From the NCBI RefSeq assembly GCF_000176035.2, contig NC_015675.1, forward strand, positions 1,550,001 through 1,614,000: DNA of 64,000 nucleotides, in the 5' to 3' direction. Below the pieces are notes generated by a model. The model did no database searches. It was not told the origin of the DNA and was given only the letters and a program-made list of their open reading frames with translations. The translations under genes were made by a program, and so were the position numbers. The stretch is from Mesorhizobium opportunistum WSM2075 (lineage in GTDB: Bacteria > Pseudomonadota > Alphaproteobacteria > Rhizobiales > Rhizobiaceae). Shown one piece after another: positions 36,248 through 44,562 of the stretch. Every line of letters begins with the position of its first letter. Position 1 is the stretch's first letter.

Positions 36248-38173
36248 TCACTGCGATGTCGCGGATGTCGGCAAGAGCGAATAGGGAAGTGTGATCGAGC
36301 GCACCCGGGTCACCCGCGAAGGGTTGCGAACCTTGCCAGTCTTCTGGCTGACGGCCTTCACCTGGCCGGCGGCTGCCGGGCGGGCAGAACGTGGCTTCGC
36401 AGGCGGTTCGACCTGCGCGCTGCGACGCTCAGTCCTGAGCCTATCATTGTCCGCGCGCGCGGCGGTCAAGTCGCGGGCAAGAGAAACAGTGGCTTCGCGT
36501 TGCTCGTCCAGAGCCTCCTGCAGCTTGGCGACACGCAGCAAAAGAGCTTGGGTGGCCGCGCGTTCGATGCGAGCCTTGTCGAGATCTTGACGATTCAAGA
36601 CGGCTGTAGCACGTTCCCGTGCCAGAGCCTGTGCCGTCTCGGTCGTGGTCTGCTCGGCACGCTCTTTCGCTGAGACTGCTCTGGTGCGCTCCTGTTCAGC
36701 CGCCTCGCGCTCGATGCGAGCCTGTTTCAGCTCCTCACCGGCCGATGCTGCTGCAGCGCGTTCCCGTGCCAGCGCCCGCTCCGCGTCAGCTGCGGTCCGC
36801 TCCACTTGTTGTCTCGCCTTGACCGCGCCGGTCAGCTTCTGCTCAGCCGCATCCGCACGCTTCGAGAGTGCGGCATTGGACAGGTTCGCTTCGGCGAGAT
36901 CGCCACGAAGCTGTTCCGACTTCCGGCGCTCGTCGTCGAGCATGCCGCCCGCCTGCGCCAGTGAAGCCCTGGCCGCGGCGCGATCCTTGGCGGCCCCGGT
37001 CTCAAGCTGTTCAATTTGCGCCCGCGCTTGCGATAGATCGCGCGCCTGCCTCTGCGCTTGCTGCTGCTGGAGATGAGCAGCGGGCATCTCCTTGAAGACA
37101 TAGCTGGTGGCCTCGCCCACCAGCGTGCGGGCATCTCCCGCAATGCGCCGCAACGCGTCAAGCGTGCGGGCTGCCGCTAGTTCGTTGCGCAATCGCTCCT
37201 CGCGTGCATTGGTGGCAGCCATGCTTGCCCTCAGCGTGTCGATCTGCTTGCTCGACGCGAGGAGTGCTCCCTGCAGGGCGGCGCTCCTGGCACGCTCGCC
37301 TTCCGCCGCCCGGTGTTCCTGGTCGGCCAATTGTCTCGCAGCGGCTGCCTGACCACGATCTGTCCCGGCTTGCGCCTGTTTAGCCGTGAGATCCGGGCCG
37401 AGCAATTCGACATTCGCCGGAAGCTCCAAGGGGTGCGAAAGATCTCGATTGGTCTGGCTTTGGGCTTGCGAAATGGCGGGGGCGCTTTCGACCGAGGTTT
37501 GTCTCGTCGTCGCATAACCAATCGGCGCGGCCAGACAAATGACGGCGAGGCCCAAGCGGAGTACAAGACCGATCGGCCTGCGAACCACAGGGGCTGAGGC
37601 AGGCGCCATGGCCCCGTCGGGTTCTCCCATCTGAGCCGTGAAATTCAAACCGGGATCCGCGGCATAGGCCAATGGAGCAATTTTTCGCGGTGAAGCCTTA
37701 TGGCGCAATTGATCCCATGCCGACCCGCAAATCCGCTTCCCACGTTCCTTGATCGCGCTGATGGACGCTGCAAGCCGGCCAGGCCGAACTTTGTTCGGTG
37801 CAGGAGCACCGGTCTCGACCACCGACGAGCTCCCGCGAAGCTCGGACGTCATGTCGAAATGCTCGATTCGCACTCCGAACCGAGAGTAGTTGGCATTTTG
37901 TGCCCGAACATCCAGGTCGACGGTATCCAAGGAGTTGGCGACCTTGGAAGGAACAGGCTCGGCGACAAGGCCGGCCGGGCTTTCCCATTCCCAAGAAGCT
38001 TCGTCGGGGGGACCGGATCTGCCTTCGTCAGGCGGTGCAAGGCGGCGCCGTCGCACCGCGGCAAAGATACGCCAGAGCACAAAAAAGACGCCCACCGACA
38101 CGAGCGCCACTACTGCGCCCAGAATGGCCAGATTTACGTCGTTCGCGTGAATTTCGGCAAGATAATTTGGCAT
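36248..38173 (-). CDS. coiled-coil membrane protein of unknown function, 641 aa
   Basis: A 641-residue protein with an N-terminal membrane helix (LAILGAVVALVSVGVFFVLW). A charged middle region and a second hydrophobic segment near residue 210 (LVLRLGLAVICLAAPIGYA) follow. A long Ala/Glu/Arg/Lys-rich coiled coil fills about residues 270-590, and the tail is basic. Charge patterns such as ERARSAALQG and AEQERTRAVSAKERAEQ are typical of coiled coils, which makes homology hard to judge. It may be a cell-envelope or division-associated scaffold. No clear ribosome site precedes the ATG; the upstream DNA is a 19-bp tandem repeat. Confidence 0.65.
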   Translation of the reverse strand: MPNYLAEIHANDVNLAILGAVVALVSVGVFFVLWRIFAAVRRRRLAPPDEGRSGPPDEASWEWESPAGLVAEPVPSKVANSLDTVDLDVRAQNANYSRFGVRIEHFDMTSELRGSSSVVETGAPAPNKVRPGRLAASISAIKERGKRICGSAWDQLRHKASPRKIAPLAYAADPGLNFTAQMGEPDGAMAPASAPVVRRPIGLVLRLGLAVICLAAPIGYATTRQTSVESAPAISQAQSQTNRDLSHPLELPANVELLGPDLTAKQAQAGTDRGQAAAARQLADQEHRAAEGERARSAALQGALLASSKQIDTLRASMAATNAREERLRNELAAARTLDALRRIAGDARTLVGEATSYVFKEMPAAHLQQQQAQRQARDLSQARAQIEQLETGAAKDRAAARASLAQAGGMLDDERRKSEQLRGDLAEANLSNAALSKRADAAEQKLTGAVKARQQVERTAADAERALARERAAAASAGEELKQARIEREAAEQERTRAVSAKERAEQTTTETAQALARERATAVLNRQDLDKARIERAATQALLLRVAKLQEALDEQREATVSLARDLTAARADNDRLRTERRSAQVEPPAKPRSARPAAAGQVKAVSQKTGKVRNPSRVTRVRSITLPYSLLPTSATSQ

Positions 38174-38180
38174 TGCCGTG

Positions 38181-38256
38181 CCCGTGCGGTCTGGGGTGTC
38201 CCGTGCGGTCTGGGGTGTCCCGTGCGGTCTGGGGTGTCCCGTGCGGTCTGGGGTGT
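38181..38256. repeat. four perfect 19-bp tandem repeats
   Basis: The unit CCCGTGCGGTCTGGGGTGT is repeated four times without mismatch. The array begins eight bases upstream of the start codon of the leftward coiled-coil gene, so it occupies the place of its ribosome site or promoter. Copy number could vary between strains and affect expression. Confidence 0.9.
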
Positions 38257-38791
38257 ATTGTCAAGTTCGCAAAGCGATGTCTGGTCATTCGCCTTGACCA
38301 AGACCTTACCGCTCTCGAAGTGTCGCTTTCTTGGGCTCCTCCCGGCGCTATGCTAATTGTTGCGGATGGCGGGGCGCCGGTCGCATGCTGATAGATCGTC
38401 GACCAAGGACGCATGCAGGGCCCTGAAATGCCGATTTGCACCTCTGCATGATCAGCCTTGCGAGGGTTCGCCGGTGCGGACAATCGCCATTTCCCGGCTC
38501 TGGACTGTCCATCATGAACAATAAACTAGGTCACAGCGCACCACGGTCAACCATCATATGCTGTTTGAACAATCGAGTGGAGTGAGAGGTATCCGGCGGC
38601 AATAGCGTAGCTTGCTGAGCCGCCAGTTCCCGTTCGTCATCTTCCGCTGTTAATGGAGATGTCGAGGCCCAGACCGGCTGACGCTGGAAAATCTCGATCG
38701 AGAGCTTCCAGGCGGTTCAATTTATAACCGCCACCGGCTTTATTTGTATCTGATCTGCTGATACGTAACCCGTGTGACGAGCGCGGGCCAT
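38257..38791. other. intergenic region with a possible regulator operator
   Basis: About 535 bases between the tandem repeats and the ArsR-type regulator, with no gene I can support. Near the right end CGGTT (38713-38717) and AACCG (38726-38730) form an inverted repeat around eight AT-rich bases. It is similar in flavour, but not in spacing, to the CGG-N7-CCG motif downstream, so the regulator may control itself. Confidence 0.35.
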
Positions 38792-39718
38792 ATGTCGAAT
38801 GAAATCATGGTTGTCGATCCGCTTGAGCGGCTCGACTTGTTGAAGAGCCTTGCGAGCGAGGTCCGGGTTCGAATTCTCGATCTGCTGCACCGCAAGGGGC
38901 CGAAAAACGTCAATCAGGTGGCCGAAGAACTGGGTCTTCCACAATCGACAATTTCGGCAAACATCCAGGTACTTGTCGATGTCGGTTTGATCGAGACGAA
39001 ATCACAAAAGGCGCGCAAGGGAAGCCAGAAGGTATGCTATTCGACCTTCTCCGAACTGGTTGTCGTCTTCAAGGACCGCACTCCGGCGCAGGATCTCAGC
39101 GTCATAGAAGTGGCGATGCCGCTTGGACTCTATACGAGATGCGAAGTCTCCGCTCCCTGCGGCCTGTGTTCAAGGGACGGCGTCATCGGGCTGCTCGATG
39201 TGCCCAATACCTTCCTCGATCCTGACCGTATGCGGGCCGGGCTGCTGTGGTTCACGCGCGGCTTCGTCGAATACCAGTTTCCCAACAACGCGACGCTTGC
39301 CAATGCCAAAGTCGGCGGGTTGGAACTGGCGATGGAGCTTTCGTCCGAGGTGCCGGGCACATCGAAGGATTGGCCATCGGACATCACGGTCGCGATCAAC
39401 GGACACGAGATCGATACCTGGACGGCGCCGGCCGACTATGGCGACAAGCGCGGCAAGCATACTCCCGGCTGGTGGAAACTAGCCGGATCGCAGTATGGCG
39501 ACCTCGTCCACTGGCGCGTCAAGAACAACGGCACCTATCGCGGTAATGACAAGGTTTCCAGATGCTCGCTGGCTGATCTGGAACTCGAGCGACACCGCTC
39601 GATCCGGATACGAATCGGCGTGAAAGAAGATGCACGTCACCCCGGCGGCATAAACATCTTCGGCAGCGGCTTCGGCAATTACAGCAACGACATCGTTCTG
39701 CGCCTGCTAAAGGCCTGA
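38792..39718 (+). CDS. ArsR-type HTH regulator with large C-terminal sensing domain
   Basis: A 308-residue protein. Residues about 10-85 form an ArsR-like winged helix (LASEVRVRILDLLHRKG, VNQVAEELGLPQSTISANIQVL). The remaining 220 residues are unusual for ArsR proteins. First comes a cysteine cluster, CEVSAPCGLCSRDG. Then follows a beta-rich region with many aromatic residues (ITVAINGHEIDTW, HTPGWWKLAGSQYGDLVHWR) that looks like a jelly-roll carbohydrate-binding domain. It directly precedes the arabinofuranosidase gene and probably represses the regulon until a sugar binds. ATG 38807 and GTG 38774 are alternative starts. Confidence 0.72.
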   Translation: MSNEIMVVDPLERLDLLKSLASEVRVRILDLLHRKGPKNVNQVAEELGLPQSTISANIQVLVDVGLIETKSQKARKGSQKVCYSTFSELVVVFKDRTPAQDLSVIEVAMPLGLYTRCEVSAPCGLCSRDGVIGLLDVPNTFLDPDRMRAGLLWFTRGFVEYQFPNNATLANAKVGGLELAMELSSEVPGTSKDWPSDITVAINGHEIDTWTAPADYGDKRGKHTPGWWKLAGSQYGDLVHWRVKNNGTYRGNDKVSRCSLADLELERHRSIRIRIGVKEDARHPGGINIFGSGFGNYSNDIVLRLLKA

Positions 39719-39771
39719 GAGCATAGACCCTTGACGGGCGGACGAACTCCGCCCTTAACTGACCCACGCCC

Positions 39772-39784
39772 CGGATATAAACCG
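39772..39784. promoter_or_regulatory. CGG-N7-CCG operator candidate upstream of GH51
   Basis: CGGATATAAACCG, an AT-rich spacer between CGG and CCG, 36 bases before the GH51 start. A second palindrome, CGGATTGATAATCCG, follows at 39791-39805. The same pattern recurs at 41342 and 45666, upstream of the other transcription units. Confidence 0.65.
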
Positions 39785-39819
39785 GAAAATCGGATTGATA
39801 ATCCGCAGTGGGAGGGATC

Positions 39820-41325
39820 ATGAAGGCCAGAGTCACGGCGAACGCGGCCTACGCCGTCGCGGATATCGACAAACGTCTTTACGGCTCGTTTCTCGAGCAT
39901 CTTGGCCGGGCGGTCTATACGGGCATCTACGAGCCCGGACATCCGCAAGCGGACGCAGAGGGGATGCGCAAGGACGTGATCGAGTTGGTGCGTGCGCTCG
40001 ACACTCCGATCTGCCGTTACCCGGGTGGCAACTTCGTGTCCGCCTACAATTGGGAAGACGGCATAGGCCCCAAGGAGAACCGCCCGCGGCGGCTCGATCT
40101 TGCGTGGCGCACCACGGAGCCGAACCTAGTTGGAATCCACGAATTCGCCGACTGGGCCGAAAAAGCCGGCACTGAGATGATGCTTGCGGTCAATCTCGGT
40201 TCCCGCGGCCTCGACGAGGCGCGGGCCTTCGTTGAATACGTCAACCACCCGGGCGGCAGCTACTGGTCCGACCTCAGGGCCAAGAACGGACGCACGCAGC
40301 CCTGGAACTGCCGCCTCTGGTGCCTTGGCAACGAAATGGACGGTCCCTGGCAGGTCGGCCACAAGTCGGCGAGCGAATACGGCCATCTCGCAAACGAGAC
40401 CGCCAAGGCGCTGCGCGGCCTCGACCCCACGGTTGAACTGGTCGTCTGCGGCTCGTCGCATTCCAATATGCCGACTTATCCCCAATGGGAAGCAACCGTG
40501 TTGGAGGCGACTTACGAGCAGGTCGACTACATCTCTCTCCACATGTATTTCGAGAATTACGAGAAGAATACGGCCGAATATCTCGCTCTCCCAGCCAAGC
40601 TCGACCGCTACATTGGCACGGTCGCGGGCATCATCGGCTACGTGAAGGCCAAGACCCGCTCGAAGCGGGACGTGAAGATCTCCTTCGACGAGTGGAACGT
40701 CTGGTACCATCAGCGCAAGCGAGACGCCGAGCGTATGCGCGCCTGGGACTGGCCGGAAGCGCCCAGGCTTTTGGAAGACATCTACAATTTCGAGGACGTG
40801 CTCCAGGTCGGCTGCATCATCAATACCTTCATCCGCCGATCGGATATTGTTCGTATCGCCTGCATTGCGCAGCTGGTGAACGTTATCGCGCCGATCATGA
40901 CCGAGCCCGGCGGCGGCGCCTGGCGGCAGACGATCTACTGGCCTTTCATGCTGGCCTCCAAGCACGGCCGCGGCACCGCGCTGCAGCTTGCGGTCGAGGT
41001 GCCCACCTATGACGCGGCCGCGGCTGACAAGGTGCCATGGCTCGACATTGCAGGCGTGCACGATTCGAACGCCGGCACGCTGACCTTCTTCGCAATCAAC
41101 CGGCATGGGTCCGAGGCGATAGAGGCCGACGTCGCCCTCGAGCGGTTCGCCGCCAAGTCCATCGAGCATACGATCATCCGTCATGACGATCTCGAGGCCT
41201 GCAACACGAAGGACGAGCCGGACAATGTAGCACCGGCCAAAGGTAACGGGGCAGCGCTCAGCAGCAAGGGAATGATGCTGAAGTTGCCGCCGCACTCCTA
41301 CTCGATGGTGCGTCTGACACTCTGA
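39820..41325 (+). CDS. abfA: alpha-N-arabinofuranosidase, GH51
   Basis: A 501-residue intracellular glycoside hydrolase of family 51, which releases L-arabinofuranose from arabinan, arabinoxylan or their oligosaccharides. The acid/base Glu172 lies in CLGNEMDGPWQ and the nucleophile Glu291 in ISFDEWNVWY. The N-terminal GSFLEHLGRAVYTGIYEPGH and the CRYPGGNFVSAYNWEDG block are family hallmarks. Length is normal and there is no signal peptide, so substrates must be imported first, by the ABC system downstream. GGGAGG at 39810-39815 precedes the ATG. Confidence 0.92.
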   Translation: MKARVTANAAYAVADIDKRLYGSFLEHLGRAVYTGIYEPGHPQADAEGMRKDVIELVRALDTPICRYPGGNFVSAYNWEDGIGPKENRPRRLDLAWRTTEPNLVGIHEFADWAEKAGTEMMLAVNLGSRGLDEARAFVEYVNHPGGSYWSDLRAKNGRTQPWNCRLWCLGNEMDGPWQVGHKSASEYGHLANETAKALRGLDPTVELVVCGSSHSNMPTYPQWEATVLEATYEQVDYISLHMYFENYEKNTAEYLALPAKLDRYIGTVAGIIGYVKAKTRSKRDVKISFDEWNVWYHQRKRDAERMRAWDWPEAPRLLEDIYNFEDVLQVGCIINTFIRRSDIVRIACIAQLVNVIAPIMTEPGGGAWRQTIYWPFMLASKHGRGTALQLAVEVPTYDAAAADKVPWLDIAGVHDSNAGTLTFFAINRHGSEAIEADVALERFAAKSIEHTIIRHDDLEACNTKDEPDNVAPAKGNGAALSSKGMMLKLPPHSYSMVRLTL

Positions 41326-41341
41326 GAAGATATCCGACTAC

Positions 41342-41354
41342 CGGATATATACCG
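41342..41354. promoter_or_regulatory. CGG-N7-CCG operator candidate upstream of the binding-protein gene
   Basis: CGGATATATACCG, 86 bases before the binding-protein start. TATCCG at 41331-41336 pairs with CGGATA at 41342-41347 as an overlapping palindrome. It shares the half-site and AT-rich core with the sites at 39772 and 45666. Confidence 0.65.
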
Positions 41355-41439
41355 CAAAATCCGTTGCAGGCGGTTTGGTTTGGTGTAGCATTGAAATGTT
41401 CAAGGCGGATCTAACCGCCGTACTCGGGAGGAAGCTGAG

Positions 41440-42714
41440 ATGAACTTTCGCAGGATGATGGCCATAGCGGTGGTTGCGGCCGGAGGATTTTGGGCCGTCG
41501 CGGCCCAGGCCGAAGAAACCGTCATATGGTGGGATTTCCTCGGCGGGGGTGACGGTGTGCGCATGAAGCAGATGATCACCGACTTCAACACCGCCCACGC
41601 CGGCAAGGTCAAGATCGACGCCACGACGCTGGAGTGGGGCACGCCCTTCTACGCGAAGGTGCAGACCTCGGCCGCGGTCGGTGAGGCGCCAGACGTCATG
41701 ACCTATCACGCCAGCCGCATCCCCTTGGCGGTGAGCCAGGAGATTCTCGAAGAAATCACCGCCGAGGACATGAGCAAGATGGGCCTCTCGGCCTCGGACT
41801 TCGCCCAGACGACGATGGACGCCGTGACGGTCGATGGCAAGCAATACGCAGTGCCGCTCGATACCCATCCAATTGTCCTGTACTACAATCGCGTCCTCTT
41901 GAAGAAGGCAGGCGTGCTCGGCGACGACGGCCGTCCGGTGGGCATGAGCAACAAAGAGGAATTCACCGCGACATTACAGAAGTTGAAGGATGCCGGCGTC
42001 GAGTTCCCGTTGGGCAGCGTCACCGCCGATGGCAACTTCATGTACCGCACCATTTATTCGCTGGTGTGCCAGCAAGGCGGCGAGCTTCTGACGGGCAAGG
42101 AGTTCCTCGCTGGCGACAATGCTGAAAAGCTGGCGAAAGCGTTAGCGGTTCTGCAAGGGTGGACGAAGGCTGGGCTGCAGTCGACCTATACGGACTATCC
42201 GGCAACCGTTGCCCTGTTCACCTCGGGCAAGGCCGCCATGATGATCAACGGCGTCTGGGAAGTTCCCACGATGACCGACCTCGCCAAGCAAGGCAAGCTG
42301 TTCGACTGGGGCGCCGTCGAGATCCCGGTGATCTTCGACAAGCCATGCACCTATGCGGACAGCCACTCGTTCGCGATCCCGAAGAACAAGGGCAAGGAGA
42401 TCAGCCCGGAAAAGCGTGCCGCCGTTCTCGAGGTGATCTCATGGATGGACAAGCACTCGCTGTTCTGGGCCACGGCAGGCCACATCCCGGCGTACAAGCC
42501 AGTCACCGAGACGGCGGAATACAAGGCAATGGAGCCAAATGCGACCTACTCGACGCTGACGGCCAATATGATCTTCGATCCGAAGTCGACCAAAGCTGGC
42601 GTCGCCGGGCCGATCTTCGACATCATGTCCAATTATTTCGTGCCAACCCTCAACGGAGAGATGGACCCGGGCGAGGCGGTGAAATCCATCAAGGAAGAGC
42701 TGAACAGCATGTAG
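41440..42714 (+). CDS. oligosaccharide ABC transporter substrate-binding protein (CUT1)
   Basis: A 424-residue periplasmic binding protein with a signal peptide cleaved after AQA at residue 24. The mature N-terminus EETVIWWDFLGGGDGVRMKQMI and the blocks VDGKQYAVPLDTHPIVLYYN and TSGKAAMMINGVWEV are those of extracellular solute-binding family 1. The link to GH51 suggests arabino-oligosaccharides as ligand. GGGAGGAAG lies just upstream. A hairpin follows before the permeases. Confidence 0.87.
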   Translation: MNFRRMMAIAVVAAGGFWAVAAQAEETVIWWDFLGGGDGVRMKQMITDFNTAHAGKVKIDATTLEWGTPFYAKVQTSAAVGEAPDVMTYHASRIPLAVSQEILEEITAEDMSKMGLSASDFAQTTMDAVTVDGKQYAVPLDTHPIVLYYNRVLLKKAGVLGDDGRPVGMSNKEEFTATLQKLKDAGVEFPLGSVTADGNFMYRTIYSLVCQQGGELLTGKEFLAGDNAEKLAKALAVLQGWTKAGLQSTYTDYPATVALFTSGKAAMMINGVWEVPTMTDLAKQGKLFDWGAVEIPVIFDKPCTYADSHSFAIPKNKGKEISPEKRAAVLEVISWMDKHSLFWATAGHIPAYKPVTETAEYKAMEPNATYSTLTANMIFDPKSTKAGVAGPIFDIMSNYFVPTLNGEMDPGEAVKSIKEELNSM

Positions 42715-42717
42715 GGT

Positions 42718-42765
42718 CTCAAAGGCTGGGACCGCCCTGGCCAGGATGGTCCCAGCCATGTTTGA
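42718..42765 (+). other. hairpin between binding-protein and permease genes
   Basis: GGCTGGGACC (42724-42733) pairs perfectly with GGTCCCAGCC (42748-42757). An outer CTCAAA/TTTGAG pair extends it beyond a short bulge. As after the other two binding-protein genes in the window, it probably sets the excess of binding protein over permease. Confidence 0.6.
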
Positions 42766-42774
42766 GGAAGAGCC

Positions 42775-43659
42775 ATGCTTCGCAACTCCCGCACTGAACG
42801 TCTTGTCGCGCTGGTGCTGGTCGCTCCCTTCTTGGCGATCTACTTGCTGGCGTTCGTCTATCCGACGGTTCAGATGTTCCGCATCTCCTTCACCGATGCG
42901 CCGCTGATCGGTGCGGGTCAGTGGGTTGGTCTCGACAACTACCTGCGGCTCGACAATGACCCGATGTTCCGGCGCGCGGTCTGGAACACTGCTTACTTCG
43001 TGCTGATGACGGTCGTCCCGGGAACACTCGTCGCCCTTTTGATCGCGCTTGGCGTGTCACGCCTCAAGGGCCGGTTCCAGGCGGGTGTGCTGGCGTTGTT
43101 TTTCCTGCCCTACATCCTACCGGTATCCGTGGTCTATCTGATCTGGGACTGGACATTGAATTTCCAGTTCGGGATCGCGATGCATGTGCTGGACTGGCTG
43201 GGAATCGCGCGAGTACCGGTCTTTAAGTCGCGCGCCTGGTTCTTGCCGGCGGTGGCCGGGGTGACGATCTGGTGGACCGCGGGCTTCTCGATCCTCCTCT
43301 TCCTCGCCGGACTGCGGTCCATACCAGCGGAGATCTACGAAGCCGCCGCGCTCGACAACTCGACGCGATGGACCACGTTTCGGCGTATCACCTGGCCACT
43401 GCTTTGGCCGATCACCTCGCTGGTATTGACCATCCAGCTCATCCTGCAGCTCAAGATCTTCGATCAGGTCTATCTGTTCTCGATCGGCGGCCGGCCGAAC
43501 GACAATATGGTGCTCGTCTACTACGTCTTCCAGAAGGCTTTCCAGCAGAACCAGGGAGGCAGGGCGGCGGCTGTCGCCGTCACCCTCTTCGTGCTTGTGG
43601 TCGTCGTCTCGGTCCTGCAATTCCAGCTGCTCCGGTTCGCCGAAAGGCGGCGCCGATGA
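42775..43659 (+). CDS. sugar ABC transporter permease 1 (MalF/UgpA-like)
   Basis: A 294-residue permease of the CUT1 class with six hydrophobic segments. The cytoplasmic EAA loop is EIYEAAALDNSTRWTTFRRITWPLL. FRISFTDAPL and WVGLDNYLRL near the N-terminus are typical. It pairs with the second permease, whose start overlaps its stop (ATGA), to form the heterodimeric channel. Confidence 0.88.
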   Translation: MLRNSRTERLVALVLVAPFLAIYLLAFVYPTVQMFRISFTDAPLIGAGQWVGLDNYLRLDNDPMFRRAVWNTAYFVLMTVVPGTLVALLIALGVSRLKGRFQAGVLALFFLPYILPVSVVYLIWDWTLNFQFGIAMHVLDWLGIARVPVFKSRAWFLPAVAGVTIWWTAGFSILLFLAGLRSIPAEIYEAAALDNSTRWTTFRRITWPLLWPITSLVLTIQLILQLKIFDQVYLFSIGGRPNDNMVLVYYVFQKAFQQNQGGRAAAVAVTLFVLVVVVSVLQFQLLRFAERRRR

Positions 43660-44498
43660 ACGCCATGGCTGCGCGGCGCTGGAATTTTTGGGGCGGGGTA
43701 ATCACGGCAACGACGCTCGTCTGGGCCATCCTATGGGCATTCCCGCTCTATTGGGGCGTGATCTCATCGCTCAAACCGGACGACGAAGTCGTCCGGCCTT
43801 ACATCGAACTCTGGCCCGAGACGCCGACGCTGGAGAACTATATTGACGCCCTGACCACCACGCAGATCGGCACCTGGTACGTCAATTCGGTGGCGGTCGC
43901 GGTCGGCGTAACGGCCATCACCATCTTCATCTCGATGCTGTGCGGCTACGCGATCTCGCAGTTGCGGTTCCCGGGGCGGATCGCGCTATGGTGGTTGATA
44001 CTCGCCTCCTTCATGGTGCCAATTTCGGCGCTGATCATCAATCATTTCGTGCTGGTCGCCAACCTTGGCCTGCTCAACACCTGGGCCGGAATCATGTTGC
44101 CGCAGCTTATCCACCCCGTCATCATCATCGTGTACAAGCAGTTCTTCGATCAGGTCCCGAAGGACTTCCGCGAGGCCGCGGTCATGGACAATGCGTCTGA
44201 ATTCGGGATCCTGTTCAAAATCTACGTGCCCATGAACTGGGGGGTAACGACGGCGCTGTCGATCGTCTGTTTCATCTGGACGTGGAACGCGTTTTTGTGG
44301 CCGTTCCTCTCTGTGACCCGCACCGAGATGATGACGATCACCGTCGGCATCACGCAGGTCAATGACGCCTTCGGCGTCTACTACGCGCGCCAGCTGTCGG
44401 CAGCTGTGCTGGCCGGCCTACCGGTGGCACTGGCCTACCTCTTCTTCCAGCGCCGGGTAACCGAAGCGATAACGCTCTCGGCAGGTATCAAGGGATAG
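43656..44498 (+). CDS. sugar ABC transporter permease 2 (MalG/UgpE-like)
   Basis: A 280-residue permease with six hydrophobic segments. The MalG-type loop is VPKDFREAAVMDNASEFGILFKIYVPM, and PLYWGVISSLKPDDEV follows the first helix. Four-base overlap with the upstream permease shows coupling. It ends 64 bases from the convergent ATPase gene, which is unusual in that the ATPase sits on the opposite strand. Confidence 0.88.
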   Translation: MNAMAARRWNFWGGVITATTLVWAILWAFPLYWGVISSLKPDDEVVRPYIELWPETPTLENYIDALTTTQIGTWYVNSVAVAVGVTAITIFISMLCGYAISQLRFPGRIALWWLILASFMVPISALIINHFVLVANLGLLNTWAGIMLPQLIHPVIIIVYKQFFDQVPKDFREAAVMDNASEFGILFKIYVPMNWGVTTALSIVCFIWTWNAFLWPFLSVTRTEMMTITVGITQVNDAFGVYYARQLSAAVLAGLPVALAYLFFQRRVTEAITLSAGIKG

Positions 44499-44562
44499 CC
44501 TCGGCCCGCAAGCGAACCGCAATGCCAGAGGGCATGACCCTGCTCGGCGGATTCAGGCCGGG

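Noticed and set aside
38181..38256. CRISPR array
   Set aside because: The 19-bp units are directly adjacent with no spacers, and there are no cas genes.
44499..44562. Bidirectional terminator between convergent permease and ATPase genes
   Set aside because: I could not find a convincing stem followed by a T-run in this 64-base space.
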